64,000 bases of DNA from Sthenelais limicola (GCA_942159475.1 OW804100.1:12460646-12524645); one strand, 5' to 3'; shown: positions 25,801 through 37,335, numbered from the stretch's first letter. Numbers and translations: made by a program. The notes: generated by a model not told the origin, from the letters alone.

Positions 25801-26708
25801 ATCACACGTATATCAAGTGATTTTAATATTCATGCAATGACTATATAATGGCCTTGCACCCTGGTGAATAACTGCTATCACATCGGTCATCCACTAGTTC
25901 ATTGCGATCATGCATCCAGGCCACGTATTGCTGGATGGACCCGTAGCTAGAGAACAGAAAAGAGAAGAGAAGGGACCTTGGCATTTACTTTGAAGGCCAC
26001 ACTGACAGAGGCTGACTGAGAGATGAGTCCCTATCTCCTGGCCGCATACTGAGATTCCTCCAACAGATTGTCTTGTTACATTGAGGTGCTGGATGTGATA
26101 GGCATGATGATAAACATTTCCTTTGGTCGCCAGTCTCTGCATTTCACAATAGGGGATTTAAGTCGGGGGACATGGTGGGCTGTCACTCACCCTGGGTCTA
26201 GTCTATAACATCCTGACTTGCAAGATCACAATTCAATACATTTGTGAGATGCACATGTATTTAGCGTTTGGGCGTTAACAGGTAAACCATGAGGGGTTAT
26301 TGGACCAACATAGCCATCATTTGCAAAGCCAGCAATCATGGAAAGACTTGGTATTTGATCCGTGTTCAAAAGAAGTCTTGCATTACATATTACATATCAC
26401 CAATTTCTGTAGGGGCGGTGGTTGGATCGTAAGTAGAAGGGTCTTAATGTGATGCATTGTTTCAGCTTTTCCACGATAGTACATACTTACATATGGACCT
26501 TCTGAGTAATGGCTACCATAGAAGGGGGCTATTCCCTTTTCCTGTGTAAATTGTTTTCGTTTTGTTAAAGAAATGTTTGTACTGATTCCGGAAATATACA
26601 ATATACTATACATTACATTATGCATTAGAACATATATATATATATATATATATGTGGCTGTAATTCTGAAGAACACCACACTTGTAGACAACAATATGAA
26701 TTGGCACA

Positions 26709-27589
26709 GTGCTGAGAGTTTACACTTATGGCTCACTTAATGAGGGACAAGTGGTAAGTGCTGAGAGTTTACACTTATGGCTCACTTAATGAGGGACAAG
26801 TGGTAAGTGCTGAGAGTTTACACTATGGCTCACTTAATGAGGGACAAGTAGTAAGTGCTGAGAGTTTACACTTATGGCTCACTTAATGAGGGACAAGTAG
26901 TAAGTGCTGAGAGTTTACACTTATGGCTCACTTAATGAGGGACAAGTAGTAAGTGCTGAGAGTTTACACTTATGGCTCACTTAATGAGGGACAAGTGGGA
27001 AGTGCTGAGAGTTTACACTTATGGCTCACTTAATGAGGGACAAGTGGTAAGTGCTGAGAGTTTACACTTATGGCTCACTTAATGAGGGACAAGTGGGAAG
27101 TGCTGAGAGTTTACACTTATGGCTCACTTAATGAGGGACAAGTGGGAAGTGCTGAGAGTTTACACTTATGGCTCACTTAATGAGGGACAAGTGGTAAGTG
27201 CTGAGAGTTTACACTATGGCTCACTTAATGAGGGACAAGTGGTAAGTGCTGAGAGTTTACACTTATGGCTCACTTAATGAGGGACAAGTGGTAAGTGCTG
27301 AGAGTTTACACTTATGGCTCACTTAATGAGGGACAAGTGGGAAGTGCTGAGAGTTTACACTTATGGCTCACTTAATGAGGGACAAGTGGTAAGTGCTGAG
27401 AGTTTACACTTATGGCTCACTTAATGAGGGACAAGTGGGAAGTGCTGAGAGTTTACACTTATGGCTCACTTAATGAGGGACAAGTGGTTAGAGCTGGGAG
27501 TTTACACTTATGGCTCACTTAATGAGGGACATGTGGGAAGTGCTGAGAGTTTACACTTATGGCTCACTTAATGAGGGACAAGTGGTTAG
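26709..27589. repeat. 49-bp minisatellite, 18 copies
   Basis: Units start at GCTGAGAGTTTACACTTATG and continue GCTCACTTAATGAGGGACAA then GTGGTAA. Starts fall at 26711, 26760, 26809, 26857 and so on to 27542, mostly 49 bp apart; two intervals are 48 bp because of one lost T. Copies differ at few positions (GTGGTAAG, GTGGGAAG, GTAGTAAG), so the array is young or homogenised. It encodes no long frame. Confidence 0.97.
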
Positions 27590-30500
27590 TTCCTCACACT
27601 ACACCAGGTGGCTAGGTGTGGTTGTGTGATCTTCTGCAGATGATTTACTCATTTCCATGGGAATCATTCTAGTCAAATAATGAATTGAATGTATTCTTTA
27701 TTTCCTAGCATATTGGTCGTCCATTTCTGATTCGCAATGGATGCCAGATTAAATACACACTTAGGAAAATAATAATAAAAAAAGCAGGCAATATAGAAAC
27801 AGCTAAAAATTGAAATAACCCTGCAAAGCGCCATTTAAAAAGTCCAGTGAATTATCTAAGAAAGGTCTTTGGGAAAAGGTTTTGGGTAGCCCATACCCAA
27901 AACCAACCTAAACGACGCACATGTAAACTCAAAACCAACCAACTTGCCCTGGCCAGAAACTCAAATCCTTAGTTATCAAGTCTTGTAGCCTGTCATCCCC
28001 TCATACAAATCCCCTCTGGCAATACCTTCCACAGTAGACTAAAAGAAAAGAACTAGTGAGGGAGCCTATGTTTGAGGTGAAGTCCTGATGACAGAGTGTG
28101 GCTGTGTGAGCGTGACTGGTGGTAGACATGGGACATGTGCCACTGCCTGTAGCTGTCTGCTGGTACAGGCCACACTTCTGACACATGTACACACAACATG
28201 AGGCTCCACCAGCTCTATTATTTCTTTCTTTTTTTTGTTATGGGAAGAGTTCTTCGTATTTCTTTCGTATTGTACATGTTTATGTTATATTTATGGAAAA
28301 TAAGCACAAAAAAGTTATCCTTATTAGTCAAGCATTTCATCCAATAGACGCTATTCTCAGCTGTATTATGAAACTATTATCAAAGTCTATGAAAACAGAA
28401 AAGTGGTTAGGTTCATCTGGGCTACAGTACAGTGATGTAAGAGAATAAGTACATTTTACTATTTGTTTCTTTTAAATAATAAATCTTTCTCAATAATTTA
28501 AATGCTATCCTTGTAGTCAAGATAGTTGTTGGGTTTGATATAATTAACATCATTTAAATGCGACAGGTTATTGTAATACTTATTGTATTCCTTACAATAT
28601 ATCTTCTGTAATATCTTCAAACCGAATGAGCGAATAGAAAGGAAATATTAGGTCTAACCCAAGGAAAAAGTTAAATTGTGAACTAAATGAAATGAAATTA
28701 ATATCGTTGTTGATACAAGGAGATGAAAGGTCTTTAAATACATGAATACATAACATGTAAAGTGATTACAATGTAATTAATTAGGATAACACAATTGTGA
28801 ATAATTGTTTCTCTGTTCCCTTCAACATGACCACAAGGCCTTCAGGAGGCCTTCTTTTCTTTTCACATTAACAACAGAAAACACCAGCATGTATTGTAAT
28901 AAGTTGGAGCGGGCACGGAACGGGAGCATATTTCCTCTCCGTCTGGTGAACCAGAACTAGACGTGCCTTTCTGTGTAGGAGAACTAACAAGCAGACTGAT
29001 ATAGATTCATGTAAGCTAATTCATCGCCATTAGGGTTTACCGCCTAATCCAATGTAGTTCTACTACTGCCTTAGTAAACCTATGGAGAGGAGCAGGCGAG
29101 GCTCTCCCATTTCCATTAACCTAGACCTTGTGGTTGTGGATGATGGTGGATGGGGGTGGTAAAGGTGCCGCTCTAGCTGCCTGAAATTTCTCAGCTAAAT
29201 ATGCATATGGTCGATTCTAATGAACTGTCCGCTTTTGGGGTTTCTGGAGATCAAATTTCAGAACAGATTTATATTCTAATCCTGTTGATATATTAAAGTG
29301 GCTAAGATAGTTAAAATGAGTAGTCATGAAATCTCGTGAAACTTTGTCAGTGTAATCATATATGCTAGGTATAGCAATATCTGAAGTATTGAGACCCAGC
29401 ATTACGTTTTCATTCAATGATTAGTGAATATGTGTAATGACTGGGTCAGAAGCCTCTACTCATTTCAAATCCAGAGGACATGGTCTTGGGACAAGACATT
29501 GCTGCACACATACCTCAAGTAGACAGGAAAGCAACTATAAAAAAAGTTATAACTTTAACCTAGGAGTCAATGAACGACATTTGATCGAGCCTGGCATCAT
29601 GTAACTCCAGATGCTAAACCAACTGCCACTTTGAAATTTCTGCATTGATAGGAGTGCAAAAGCGATTTTGCTCACTATTTTTTACCAAATATCTGATATA
29701 ATATGAATGTTAGACTTAAAGTTTTGATATCCACAGGAGTTAGTTAGGTAGGGTAAGGGGCACCAAATACTAGAAAAGGAAGTAGAAATTCCGTTACTCG
29801 ATAATCTAGCCAAGAACAGCGAGAAGTGTCACTTTAAACTAAACACCTTGACCTATTATTACTGAAAGTTGGGAACATTATTCTCAAAAACTTACATATA
29901 TATATATATAAACACGTATGGGCCAAAGTAAAGCAATAATGTACAAATGACCTCATTTGACATGAAATTTTTAAAAATTTTTAAAGGCATTTTGAATATC
30001 ATTCTTTGTTATTCTGAATAGCCCATATCTTACTGCATTTGGGTAAAGATTGCCTGTCGCTGGTTCAAACAGCTAAATTAAGAGAGTCATTTGAATGTTG
30101 TCCTCTTCAAACCCTCTTTTATATTTTATATATGATATAACATGCATTATTTCTACTTGTAATTAATTGTAATTTCAACTTGTAAATATTTCTTTTAATA
30201 GATTTTAGATATCCAAGTAAAATAATGCAAAAACCAAAGCCCTGTTGGACCATTTGCTGCTTAAATCTGCCCTTCAAAAGTGACAGATAATATAGTCTCA
30301 TTTTTATTTTGCATATCATTTTTCGGCCAAGTTAGTTACAATCTAGTGAACATTGTACCAGAAATAAAAAAAATAGGCAGACTCATCATCCCTATGGCAG
30401 TGTGTCCGCTCCGTTACTCTCTGTCCTAGTATGGAGTAACTCATTGCGGAATAGAGGGCCTGCCTAGGGAGGATGAGACAGACTAGGAGTCGGGACAGTT

Positions 30501-32124
30501 AGGGACAGACAGACTGACAGTCCCAGACATAATGGCAGACAGAAGGACAAAGTATCTGAAACAAGTGCACATGTAGAGACATCACTAAAGGTCAGCCGTA
30601 AGTGACAAGGGTCGTCCTCTTACCTCATTCATGAGGGACCCTACTATGTCAATATTTACCTTGTTCTCAGAGCATGTACTTGAAGACCACTCGTAGTCAA
30701 GGACGCTATCTCAGTGGTTCACATGGCAACCATAATTATATCAAGGCATGGTGTTCTGGGTGATCACCTGGAGTTATCGTCTTGTCCTATTATGGGCATT
30801 TATAACTGGAAGCCTAATATTTACACTAGCTATTGGTTGGGTCTTACCATGGGACGCACATGGGCTACTCCATACGCTTAAGAACTAGGGGAAAAAGAAT
30901 CACTACCTATAATAATGCTAGTTATAGAATAGAATAGAATAGAGTAATCTTTTATCAAGGAGAACATACATGACGAACAGGGCGACAGGCCTCTAAGTAC
31001 CTTACAGGATTTATACTCAGGTCTTCCTGCCGTTCCCTTGACATTAGGGATAGACTTTTGCACTTTAATAAATGAATTTGAATAATATTTTTGATAATTA
31101 TCTATTATTTTTTCAAAATGAAAAATAGGGTAATGCAGTTGAACAACAGGGTAGGACTAATGCAGAACTGCGCAGTGCAAGTCTTCTGCTGCCCGAAATA
31201 ACATTAACATATAAATAACACCACAAGTAAACAGAGGTCCATGTGAAAGTAGTACTGAGGAGATCAAAAAGTATTCTTTATTGATTCAAATGTATCCCTG
31301 AGTTTTAAACATTATTTATAGATATCTTTACATGTGTATGGGTGCACTTTACAGTCATTGTCCGTTGTAAACCTTGCCTATAAACTGATCAAGTATGCAA
31401 ATGGATGGCAGCATATTGTTTGTGCAGTGTTCCATAGTTTCTCTGTAATAAAGTAAAGAGATGAATTATTGTGTATTAATCATGTAATTATTATGTACAA
31501 CTATATACTATGATAATAGATATTATAATTGATGATGAACTTTTACAGTTAAAGAAAGCAATAGCTACATCCAGCATAGGATGTGATGCTTTAAAGCTAC
31601 ATTAACAGGACATTAAATCAGCATGCCCCCCTCTCCTTTGATTAATGATTAATATATTTTTTATTGCGATATAAATTACAAAGGGGAATACACAATTTTA
31701 ACTATTCGTCAGGTCTTTCAGAGTGGGCCCTATTGGGCAATATAAGTTGGCAATAAGCGTAAAACAGTGATTTGAATAATGCAAAGCGGAGCACTTCGGG
31801 ACAATGATCTCAGAAATATGCGATTGAGACGGCGTTTGAGTGGTCGTGGCGCCGACTGGTGCCGAGTGGTTGAAATATGTGGAATGTGGAATGTTGAAAC
31901 ACGATTTACTCATTCAGGTTATTCTAGCACCAGGTCCCTGGGCTTGTCTAGACTAATGTCTCCAGTTTCTACAATAGTCTTACCAATTTATTGTTTCGTT
32001 ATGTACAAATAACGTCTACATTCAGTGGTACACGAATTGCAGGGAATACTGCATTTCTCTGGCTCTTATGGTTCAGAACTAAAATGGAATTTCTATGTTC
32101 CATGGAATCTAATCTAAAATGTCT
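27590..32124. other. No gene recognised; region just upstream of the first kinase exon found
   Basis: AT-rich sequence with an 11-bp-arm hairpin GGTTTTGGGTA at about 27876 and one copy of the (TAGAA)n repeat. It should be intron of the kinase gene if the missing PH exons lie further left. I searched for the expected PH-domain strands by eye without success. Confidence 0.5.
30922..31058 (-). mobile_element. Dispersed repeat with (TAGAA)n end, copy 1
   Basis: ATAGAATAGAATAGAAT leads into TAATCTTTTAT, then CATGACGAACAGGGCGACAG, then TCCTGCCGTTCCCTTGACAT. The same order, with about 85% similarity by eye, occurs at 50188-50320. The pentamer run at one end and the repeated adjacent unique block suggest a LINE 3' end on the minus strand. 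Confidence 0.6.
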
Positions 32125-32368
32125 TAAGCCGGGCCCACACATTCAAGAACTCAGAGTCGAATTGGCCTTAAGACAATTCGTATGAATTCAAAATCATTCT
32201 TAAGAAACACACTTGAGTTTGGTAATGTGTGGGCTTTCTTACGAAGAAACCTCTAATTTATACGACACATCATGGGTTCTTACGACGATTTGTAGGCAAG
32301 ATTTTGCACTTTTCGTGAGTCCCCAATTGGTACGAATTGCGAGTTCTTGAATGTGTGGGCCCGGCTTA
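32125..32368. mobile_element. 244-bp element with 28-bp perfect TIRs
   Basis: The arms 32125-32152 (TAAGCCGGGCCCACACATTC then AAGAACTC) and 32341-32368 are exact inverted copies. The flanks read TTAA on the left and TTAG on the right, which is compatible with a degraded TTAA target site. It ends 292 bp upstream of the kinase PH exon. The interior is partly palindromic and non-coding. Confidence 0.85.
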
Positions 32369-32660
32369 GTCACTGTTCTTTCATTTAACATACCCTCGTA
32401 CCTTCAAACGTTTTGACAATGTGCAGTATTTTGGCTGGTGCTACTCTTCACCCCTGGATGTCTATTATTGTATACAACCTCTGTACAGATCATACCCTTC
32501 ACCTCGCACCTTCTGGTGCTTCTGGTTCACTCATACATAAACGAACGAAAATAAAGTACCTTGGTACGTTCCTCAGGCTATATTTGTTGTTTATTGTATT
32601 CTTTGATCGTTCCATCCACCCACCAAACAAAAACAATCTAAGTCTTGTTAATATTTGCAG

Positions 32661-32765
32661 GTGATCACGCCGTTCCGCAACCTGGTGGTGTGTGCTGACA
32701 ACAGGAAGGAGATGGAGGACTGGATCCTCGCTCTCAAGTCTGCCGCCAAGGGCGAGTACTACGAT
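32661..32765 (+). CDS. Diacylglycerol kinase delta/eta-like, exon encoding the end of the PH domain
   Basis: This 105-nt exon, phase 0 at both ends, follows a TTTGCAG-type acceptor and is followed by the donor GTGAGT at 32766. Its 35 residues begin [19 protein letters not shown] and continue with [16 protein letters not shown]. This is the last strand and C-terminal helix of the N-terminal PH domain of type II diacylglycerol kinases; the Trp in EDW is the conserved PH-helix tryptophan. In this family the PH domain helps target the enzyme to membranes. Codon use is GC-richer than the flanking intron, as expected of coding DNA. The exons for the first part of the PH domain and the start codon were not found to the left. 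The next exon is 23 kb downstream. The match to the delta/eta/kappa group is by recognition of sequence; delta and eta cannot be told apart here, and most invertebrates are expected to have a single copy. Confidence 0.9.
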
Positions 32766-32790
32766 GTGAGTAGACTTCATTTGTTTTAGA

Positions 32791-32988
32791 CCCTGCCCAC
32801 ACACAGCCGATTTGGCCTCCGATTGTCCCCCGATTTCGGTCTCCTGGTGAATCCTAGGATTTCATTTCCAATCCTGGTTGATGTTATTTCAAAAGCATAA
32901 ATCAGGATTTGAAATGAAACCATAGGATTCATCGGGAGACCCAAATCGGGGGGCAATCGGAGGCCAAATCGGCTGTGTGTGGGCAGGG
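32791..32988. mobile_element. 198-bp fold-back TIR element with 7-bp target duplication, copy 1
   Basis: The arms begin CCCTGCCCACACACAGCCGA and pair over about 85 bp, with the first 35 bp exact. The element is flanked on both sides by TTTTAGA (32784-32790 and 32989-32995), a likely target-site duplication. It starts 25 bp after the end of the PH exon, inside the 23-kb intron. Confidence 0.85.
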
Positions 32989-33149
32989 TTTTAGATCATC
33001 ATAAGATGCATGGCGAGCGATGATCCAAGCTCAGAGTTCTCTATTGCAGTGTCGTCAGTGTACTCTTGTCCCTCACATGTTTCGCTCATTAGCTGGACTC
33101 CACCAGAGGTGCTTGACACATAGAGGTTATAATATATTTCTTTGTAAAG

Positions 33150-33253
33150 GGTCTGGTCCACAAACCCGATTCTCATGCGATTTTGCGCCGCAGCGGACTC
33201 TTTTCCACTAATTCTGTGAGGATCGCATGATAATCGGCTTAGTGGACTAGGCC
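33150..33253. mobile_element. About 105-bp TIR element (GTCCAC...CCGATTCTCATG family), copy A
   Basis: GGTCCACAAACCCGATTCTC, then TGCGATTTTGCGCCGCAG, and at the right the complement CGCATGATAATCGGCTTAGT with GGACTAGGCC. Near-identical sequence occurs at 33367-33478 and 39325-39424, and one half at 11296-11355. Confidence 0.8.
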
Positions 33254-33366
33254 ATTCATAAAGTCCAATATCGGTATGTATTTTTATTTCTCTTTCATGA
33301 ACATTTACAGAGTGTAGAGGGAATGGGTGAACCTGTCAACTTATTTTGTCGTCTCCGATCGTATTA

Positions 33367-33478
33367 AGGCCTAGCTAGTCCACCAAGCCGATTCTCATGC
33401 GATTTTGCGCCGCAGAGGACCATTTTCCACTAAATTCTGTGAGAATCGCATGAGAATCGGGTTAGTGGACAAGGGCCT
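33367..33478. mobile_element. About 110-bp TIR element, copy B
   Basis: AGTCCACCAAGCCGATTCTC begins the left arm; AGAATCGCATGAGAATCGGG and GTTAGTGGAC form the right. The element is in the same orientation as copy A, 113 bp downstream, and ends just before the LINE ORF fragment. Confidence 0.8.
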
Positions 33479-33484
33479 TTCAAC

Positions 33485-34021
33485 ATGTTTAATATGATCG
33501 GATTGTTATCTGATTGTCCATTCGATGATCATGTCCAGGCTGTCACATGTGCGTGTTCCGCCAAACCATATGACCTCTATAAAATGGCCATCCTTCCAAA
33601 TTTTGATTATTGTGATTTCATATATGATTCTGCCCCTAATTCTATTCTACTAAAACTCCAATCCCAGCAAAATCGAGCTCTTCGAATAATCTATAATAAA
33701 ACCAAGTTTGATAATGTAGACCTGGAGCACAAACTCTTGAACATTTGGCCACTGCAACACCGCAGGAACAAGCATATATTAGATATGGCATTTTACTTGT
33801 CACAGAACCCAGAACATTTAGATCTAAGAAATTTATCAACACGTAGTCACGCCAAGGGAAGAAAAAACCTTCTGGTTCTCCCGCCACACTCCACTAAAAT
33901 CACTAACTCCCTCATTTATAAGTGTCAAATACGGTGGAATGATCTAAGCACGGAAGCCCACTGTATAGAGGATAAGTTAACTTTCAAACATTACACGGAC
34001 AGACTGCTATGCCCTTTCTGA
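33485..34021 (+). pseudogene. C-terminal fragment of a non-LTR retrotransposon ORF2 (reverse transcriptase)
   Basis: A 178-codon open frame carries the segment just past the reverse transcriptase core found in jockey/CR1/L2-like LINEs. ILPNFDYCDFIYDSAPN is the 'I-P-F-Y---W/Y' thumb motif, followed by LQSQQNRALRIIYN, and later the terminal region with RNLSTRSHAK and IRWNDLSTE, which match the usual 'R-TR-...-WN-LP' C-terminus. The catalytic FADD box, the rest of the reverse transcriptase and the endonuclease are missing, so the copy is 5'-truncated and non-autonomous. The first residues are of uncertain origin because a TIR element ends at 33478, directly upstream. It lies in sense orientation in the 23-kb kinase intron. 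Clade assignment is tentative. Confidence 0.75.
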
Positions 34022-34535
34022 ATTCCTCTGTATATTGAATTTTCGCCTAAATATCATAAGTTTTTTCCTATCTCCTGTTTATATCTGAGATTAGAATGTG
34101 CATGTATCCTGGCATCTCTTTTGTACTCTGCAAGAATTGGCCACAACAATTATTGCTTGGCATTACTATGAAACAAATGTAATAATACTTCAATGACTGC
34201 AATGTTTCCGAATTCTGAAATATGTCGCTTTACATTATCAAAGCGATCATTTTGTAACATGTCAGTAAAATTCAATTTTGATGTCTCTTACCGTAGCGAT
34301 CTTAATGATCTCAATGTATCATGCCAGTAATTCTAATACATAACTCTGAATTGTAATATGAAAATCTGATACTGTCTATCCTCGTACACTACCTGTATCA
34401 CAACATCCTGTTCGGGGGCTGAAAATTTTGGTGCCTGCGAGCCAAGAAGAATCTGATAGGTAACTTACTCTAGTGCCTTGAACCCTCTTCCTGGCACAAA
34501 GGCTAGCAAACTCTGCCCCGTGATCTTGTCTACCA

Positions 34536-34690
34536 AATGTATGGATAACTAAGATAGGTCAATGTAATCACTATGTTAACTTCAGCTAGCATGTATTAAC
34601 TCCTGAAACAAGCCTAATGTATGGATAATTAAGATAGGTGAATGATATCACTATACTAATTCTAGCTACTTATATTATCTCTGAGCCAAA
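34536..34690. repeat. 80-bp tandem duplication in LINE 3' UTR
   Basis: AATGTATGGATAACTAAGAT begins at 34536 and a diverged second copy beginning AATGTATGGATAATTAAGAT starts at 34616. The two copies differ at several positions, including the AGCTAGCATGTATT / AGCTACTTATATT segment. Confidence 0.7.
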
Positions 34691-36660
34691 CCTCACTATT
34701 CCCAATCACACCATGTATCACCTAATCGCTTTTTGTTATTTATCTTCATACATCATCTCATAAAAATTCCTGTTATTGTTAAATATAATTTATTTTACAA
34801 AATGTAATAAGTGTTGTAACAAAGTTAACAATCAAGTAAAGGCATTCTCTGGAAGACCTGGCTAGTGCAGGAAAGTGAAATTTTATGTATTAACCAGACA
34901 TGGAAATCCTGTGTACAACGAGATCAGTATAATAAAGAATACTTGAATTGAATTGAACCCAATTCATTGGATTATCAATCCGTCGGAAGGGGACATGGAT
35001 TTTTCATCCAGAAGGGTATTGTCAACTAATTTCAGTCAAAATATAAATTTCGTTCTTGCCCATCTCATTAAAGTCATTTAGCTTAGGATTTATCCGCGTC
35101 CCCTTAATATAAGTTTATGGCTTCAAAAACGTTCCATAACCACCCAGGGAAATCTGAAGATTATGGCTTTAATATCTGACAAGGAAAATATGTAAAGATC
35201 TTATTTTTTGTCAAACCCTTAAATTAGTAATAGGGAAAAGGCATTACCATGTACATACATGTATGTAGTTGTTTTCATGCGTCACCATATAGGAGGATTT
35301 GATTAAACTCTATGAAAATTTCTGATTCCTTACATTTTCCTTGCAACCTTGTAAGACACATCTTTCTTTTCTCTTTCTATGATATTCATTTTGTTTTACT
35401 GCCCAGTATCTCATGGTATAGCGCGTTAATTATGAAAACGTAAGGCGACACATGAACAATTTGTGTTATGTGGTTATGTGTATTTTCTATATTGATTGAC
35501 CTGAAATGTAACCCTATTATAATATTGATAAAAGCATGAATGAAAAATATTTCAAACAAACATTCATCCGTCCATTACGCCATGTCCGGTAAGTTGTCGC
35601 AGTATAATAGAATTATTCATAATGTGTACGGAACTGTTAATAGCGGAACTGTTTAGCAAATCACATGAATTTCTATTGTTCCTTGTGAGCAAGTGGCAGA
35701 CCCCTATAAACCCAGAATGGTGGAGTAATGCAGAACATTGTTATATGTGGCTGCTTAGAGGGAAGTAGGGGAGCAGGTGTAGAGGGTAGAATGCATTCCA
35801 ATGGGCAATCGGCAAATGCCAGGAGAGGTGATAGGTGAGGGCGACGGGGCAGGGGGAGGGGGGAGCTAGGGGACCCTAAACACTCTTTCTTAATTAATTT
35901 TCGAAAATCCTCGAAATGCCAACTCAAAACTCAACTAATTTTCATTCATGATTATTCATCGCTTTGCTTTAGATCTTGACACTTATGCCCCTTCCCCAAA
36001 CTTAATGTACTTCGCACAAAATAAGCAGTGAGACATATTTCAAATCGCACCTCTAAACGTCAGTGGTGTTCGTTTGTGATGCCTAATTAGATGGCTAAAC
36101 CAGTGGTCACACTTGCCACCTTGCTCCCCCCCCCCCCCCACACACACACCTTCCTTTCACCCAAAATTGCTGAGTCAACCCCGAAGGTCATTCCCTCCTC
36201 CCAATAATGAGGCTAACCCCGATAGACTGAAGAGCTCCACTCACTCACAGTGGCGTCAGGGGGACCCATGTTACGATTGATGTGTGCCAAAAGGGTAGGG
36301 GTTAATAGATCCAGCTAATTGACGGTGTTTGGGACACACTACTATAGGGCCTACCTTACGGGAATGGGTTCTATTTTAGTTGGGGCGGGGAGGGGGCGAT
36401 GACATGAGCATTCCTATGGTTTTACGCTATTCTATTCGAATATTAGCGATGGGCCTTCAACATGCATAACACTTTAAAGATTGCATTAGTACTCTCCCTG
36501 GGATTTTAAAAAAAAGTACTCTCCTTGGGTGTGAACATGACATTTAGAGTGTCAGAGTTAGTGAGACAGGGCAGTCCCAATGGTGGCCCATCTGCTTTAA
36601 TACGGCACCAGCAGTGCAGAGAGTTAGGAGTTGACTCCTGTTGGAGGCAGCACTGATGTT

Positions 36661-36726
36661 ATGTCTTAGGTCGTTGACCCTCATGCATATCACTTGATAT
36701 GCATGAGGGTCAACGACCTAAGACAT
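36661..36726. repeat. Perfect hairpin, 32-bp arms and 2-nt loop
   Basis: ATGTCTTAGGTCGTTGACCC begins the left arm (36661-36692). The right arm (36695-36726) is its exact complement, separated only by CT. The flanks are not symmetrical. It lies in the 23-kb kinase intron. No related copy was noticed in the window. Confidence 0.9.
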
Positions 36727-37016
36727 TAACACTTTTTGTTTCATGGCCTAAAATATTTACGAATATGCATTTAACATTGGGAAAGAAAATGGATGTTTTC
36801 CGATTAGAAGAGGCTCAAATTTTTTTTATCCTGATCCATAAATATTTATTTATATAAAGATTGCAGCAAATTTCAAATATTAGAAAAGTCAATTGGGCTT
36901 TCCGCATTTGGAATTCATTGTGCATTTCTTTTCAATCATCATGGTATTCCTGTAAGTTATGGTTGTATGTAACACTTTCCACTGTGATAAATATGTTAAG
37001 AGATATTGTATTCTGT

Positions 37017-37335
37017 TCGGTAGTTGCTAGTTCCCTTAATACTAGTTTTCTGGGTGGTATTGTTGGTTTTGGAAGGCAGTAGTTTGCTTGATGCTATTTG
37101 TCTGCATGGTATTGATTCCAAGGCGGTAGTTTAACTGATGCTAGTTCTCTGGGTGGTATTGTTTCCAAGGTGGTAGTTCCTTTGATGTTGGTATTGATTC
37201 CAAAGCGGTAGTTTTCGTGATGCTAGTTTTCAGGTGCAATTTGTTTTTGCAAGACAGTTGTTTTCTAGATGCAAGTTGTCCTAATGGTACTGATGTCCAA
37301 GGTGGTAGTTCCCTGCATTCTAGTTTTCCTAGAGC
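37017..37335. repeat. Degenerate tandem array with a GGTAGTT...GATGCTAGTT unit
   Basis: Variants of GATGCTAGTTTTCTGGGTGG, TATTGATTCCAAGGCGGTAG recur five to six times at roughly 45-60 bp. Units vary in length and sequence. Confidence 0.6.

Larger units (their letters stand above)
21564..26708. other. No gene recognised
   Basis: AT-rich sequence with the GCAA-rich array (25589-25800), the weak exon candidate at 24394 and a (TA)n run at 26634. The 164-codon frame at 21933-22427 has no recognised domain and no coding-like composition throughout. Confidence 0.5.
33485..34960 (+). mobile_element. 5'-truncated LINE with (TTGAA)n tail
   Basis: The ORF2 fragment is followed by about 0.9 kb of AT-rich 3' UTR that ends with AATAAAGAATAC and a short TTGAATTGAATTGAA run near 34942-34956. 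Short pentamer tails of this kind are typical of CR1/L2-like LINEs, which often end in microsatellite repeats and not poly(A). The 3' UTR contains an 80-bp tandem duplication (34536-34690). Similar pentamer tails occur at about 43860 and, on the other strand, near 55600. Confidence 0.7.

Noticed and set aside
26709..27589. CRISPR-like array
   Set aside because: Units abut with no unique spacers and the context is a eukaryotic intron or intergenic region; it is a minisatellite.
1..32660. Upstream PH-domain exons of the kinase
   Set aside because: I looked for the expected basic RRYF/KL and acidic FDEVDL-type segments beside splice sites but found none that matched; a translated search with a delta/eta protein would be decisive.
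36661..36726. MicroRNA precursor
   Set aside because: Arms are perfectly paired with a 2-nt loop and no mismatches; animal precursors have a larger loop and bulges, and no conserved mature sequence was recognised.
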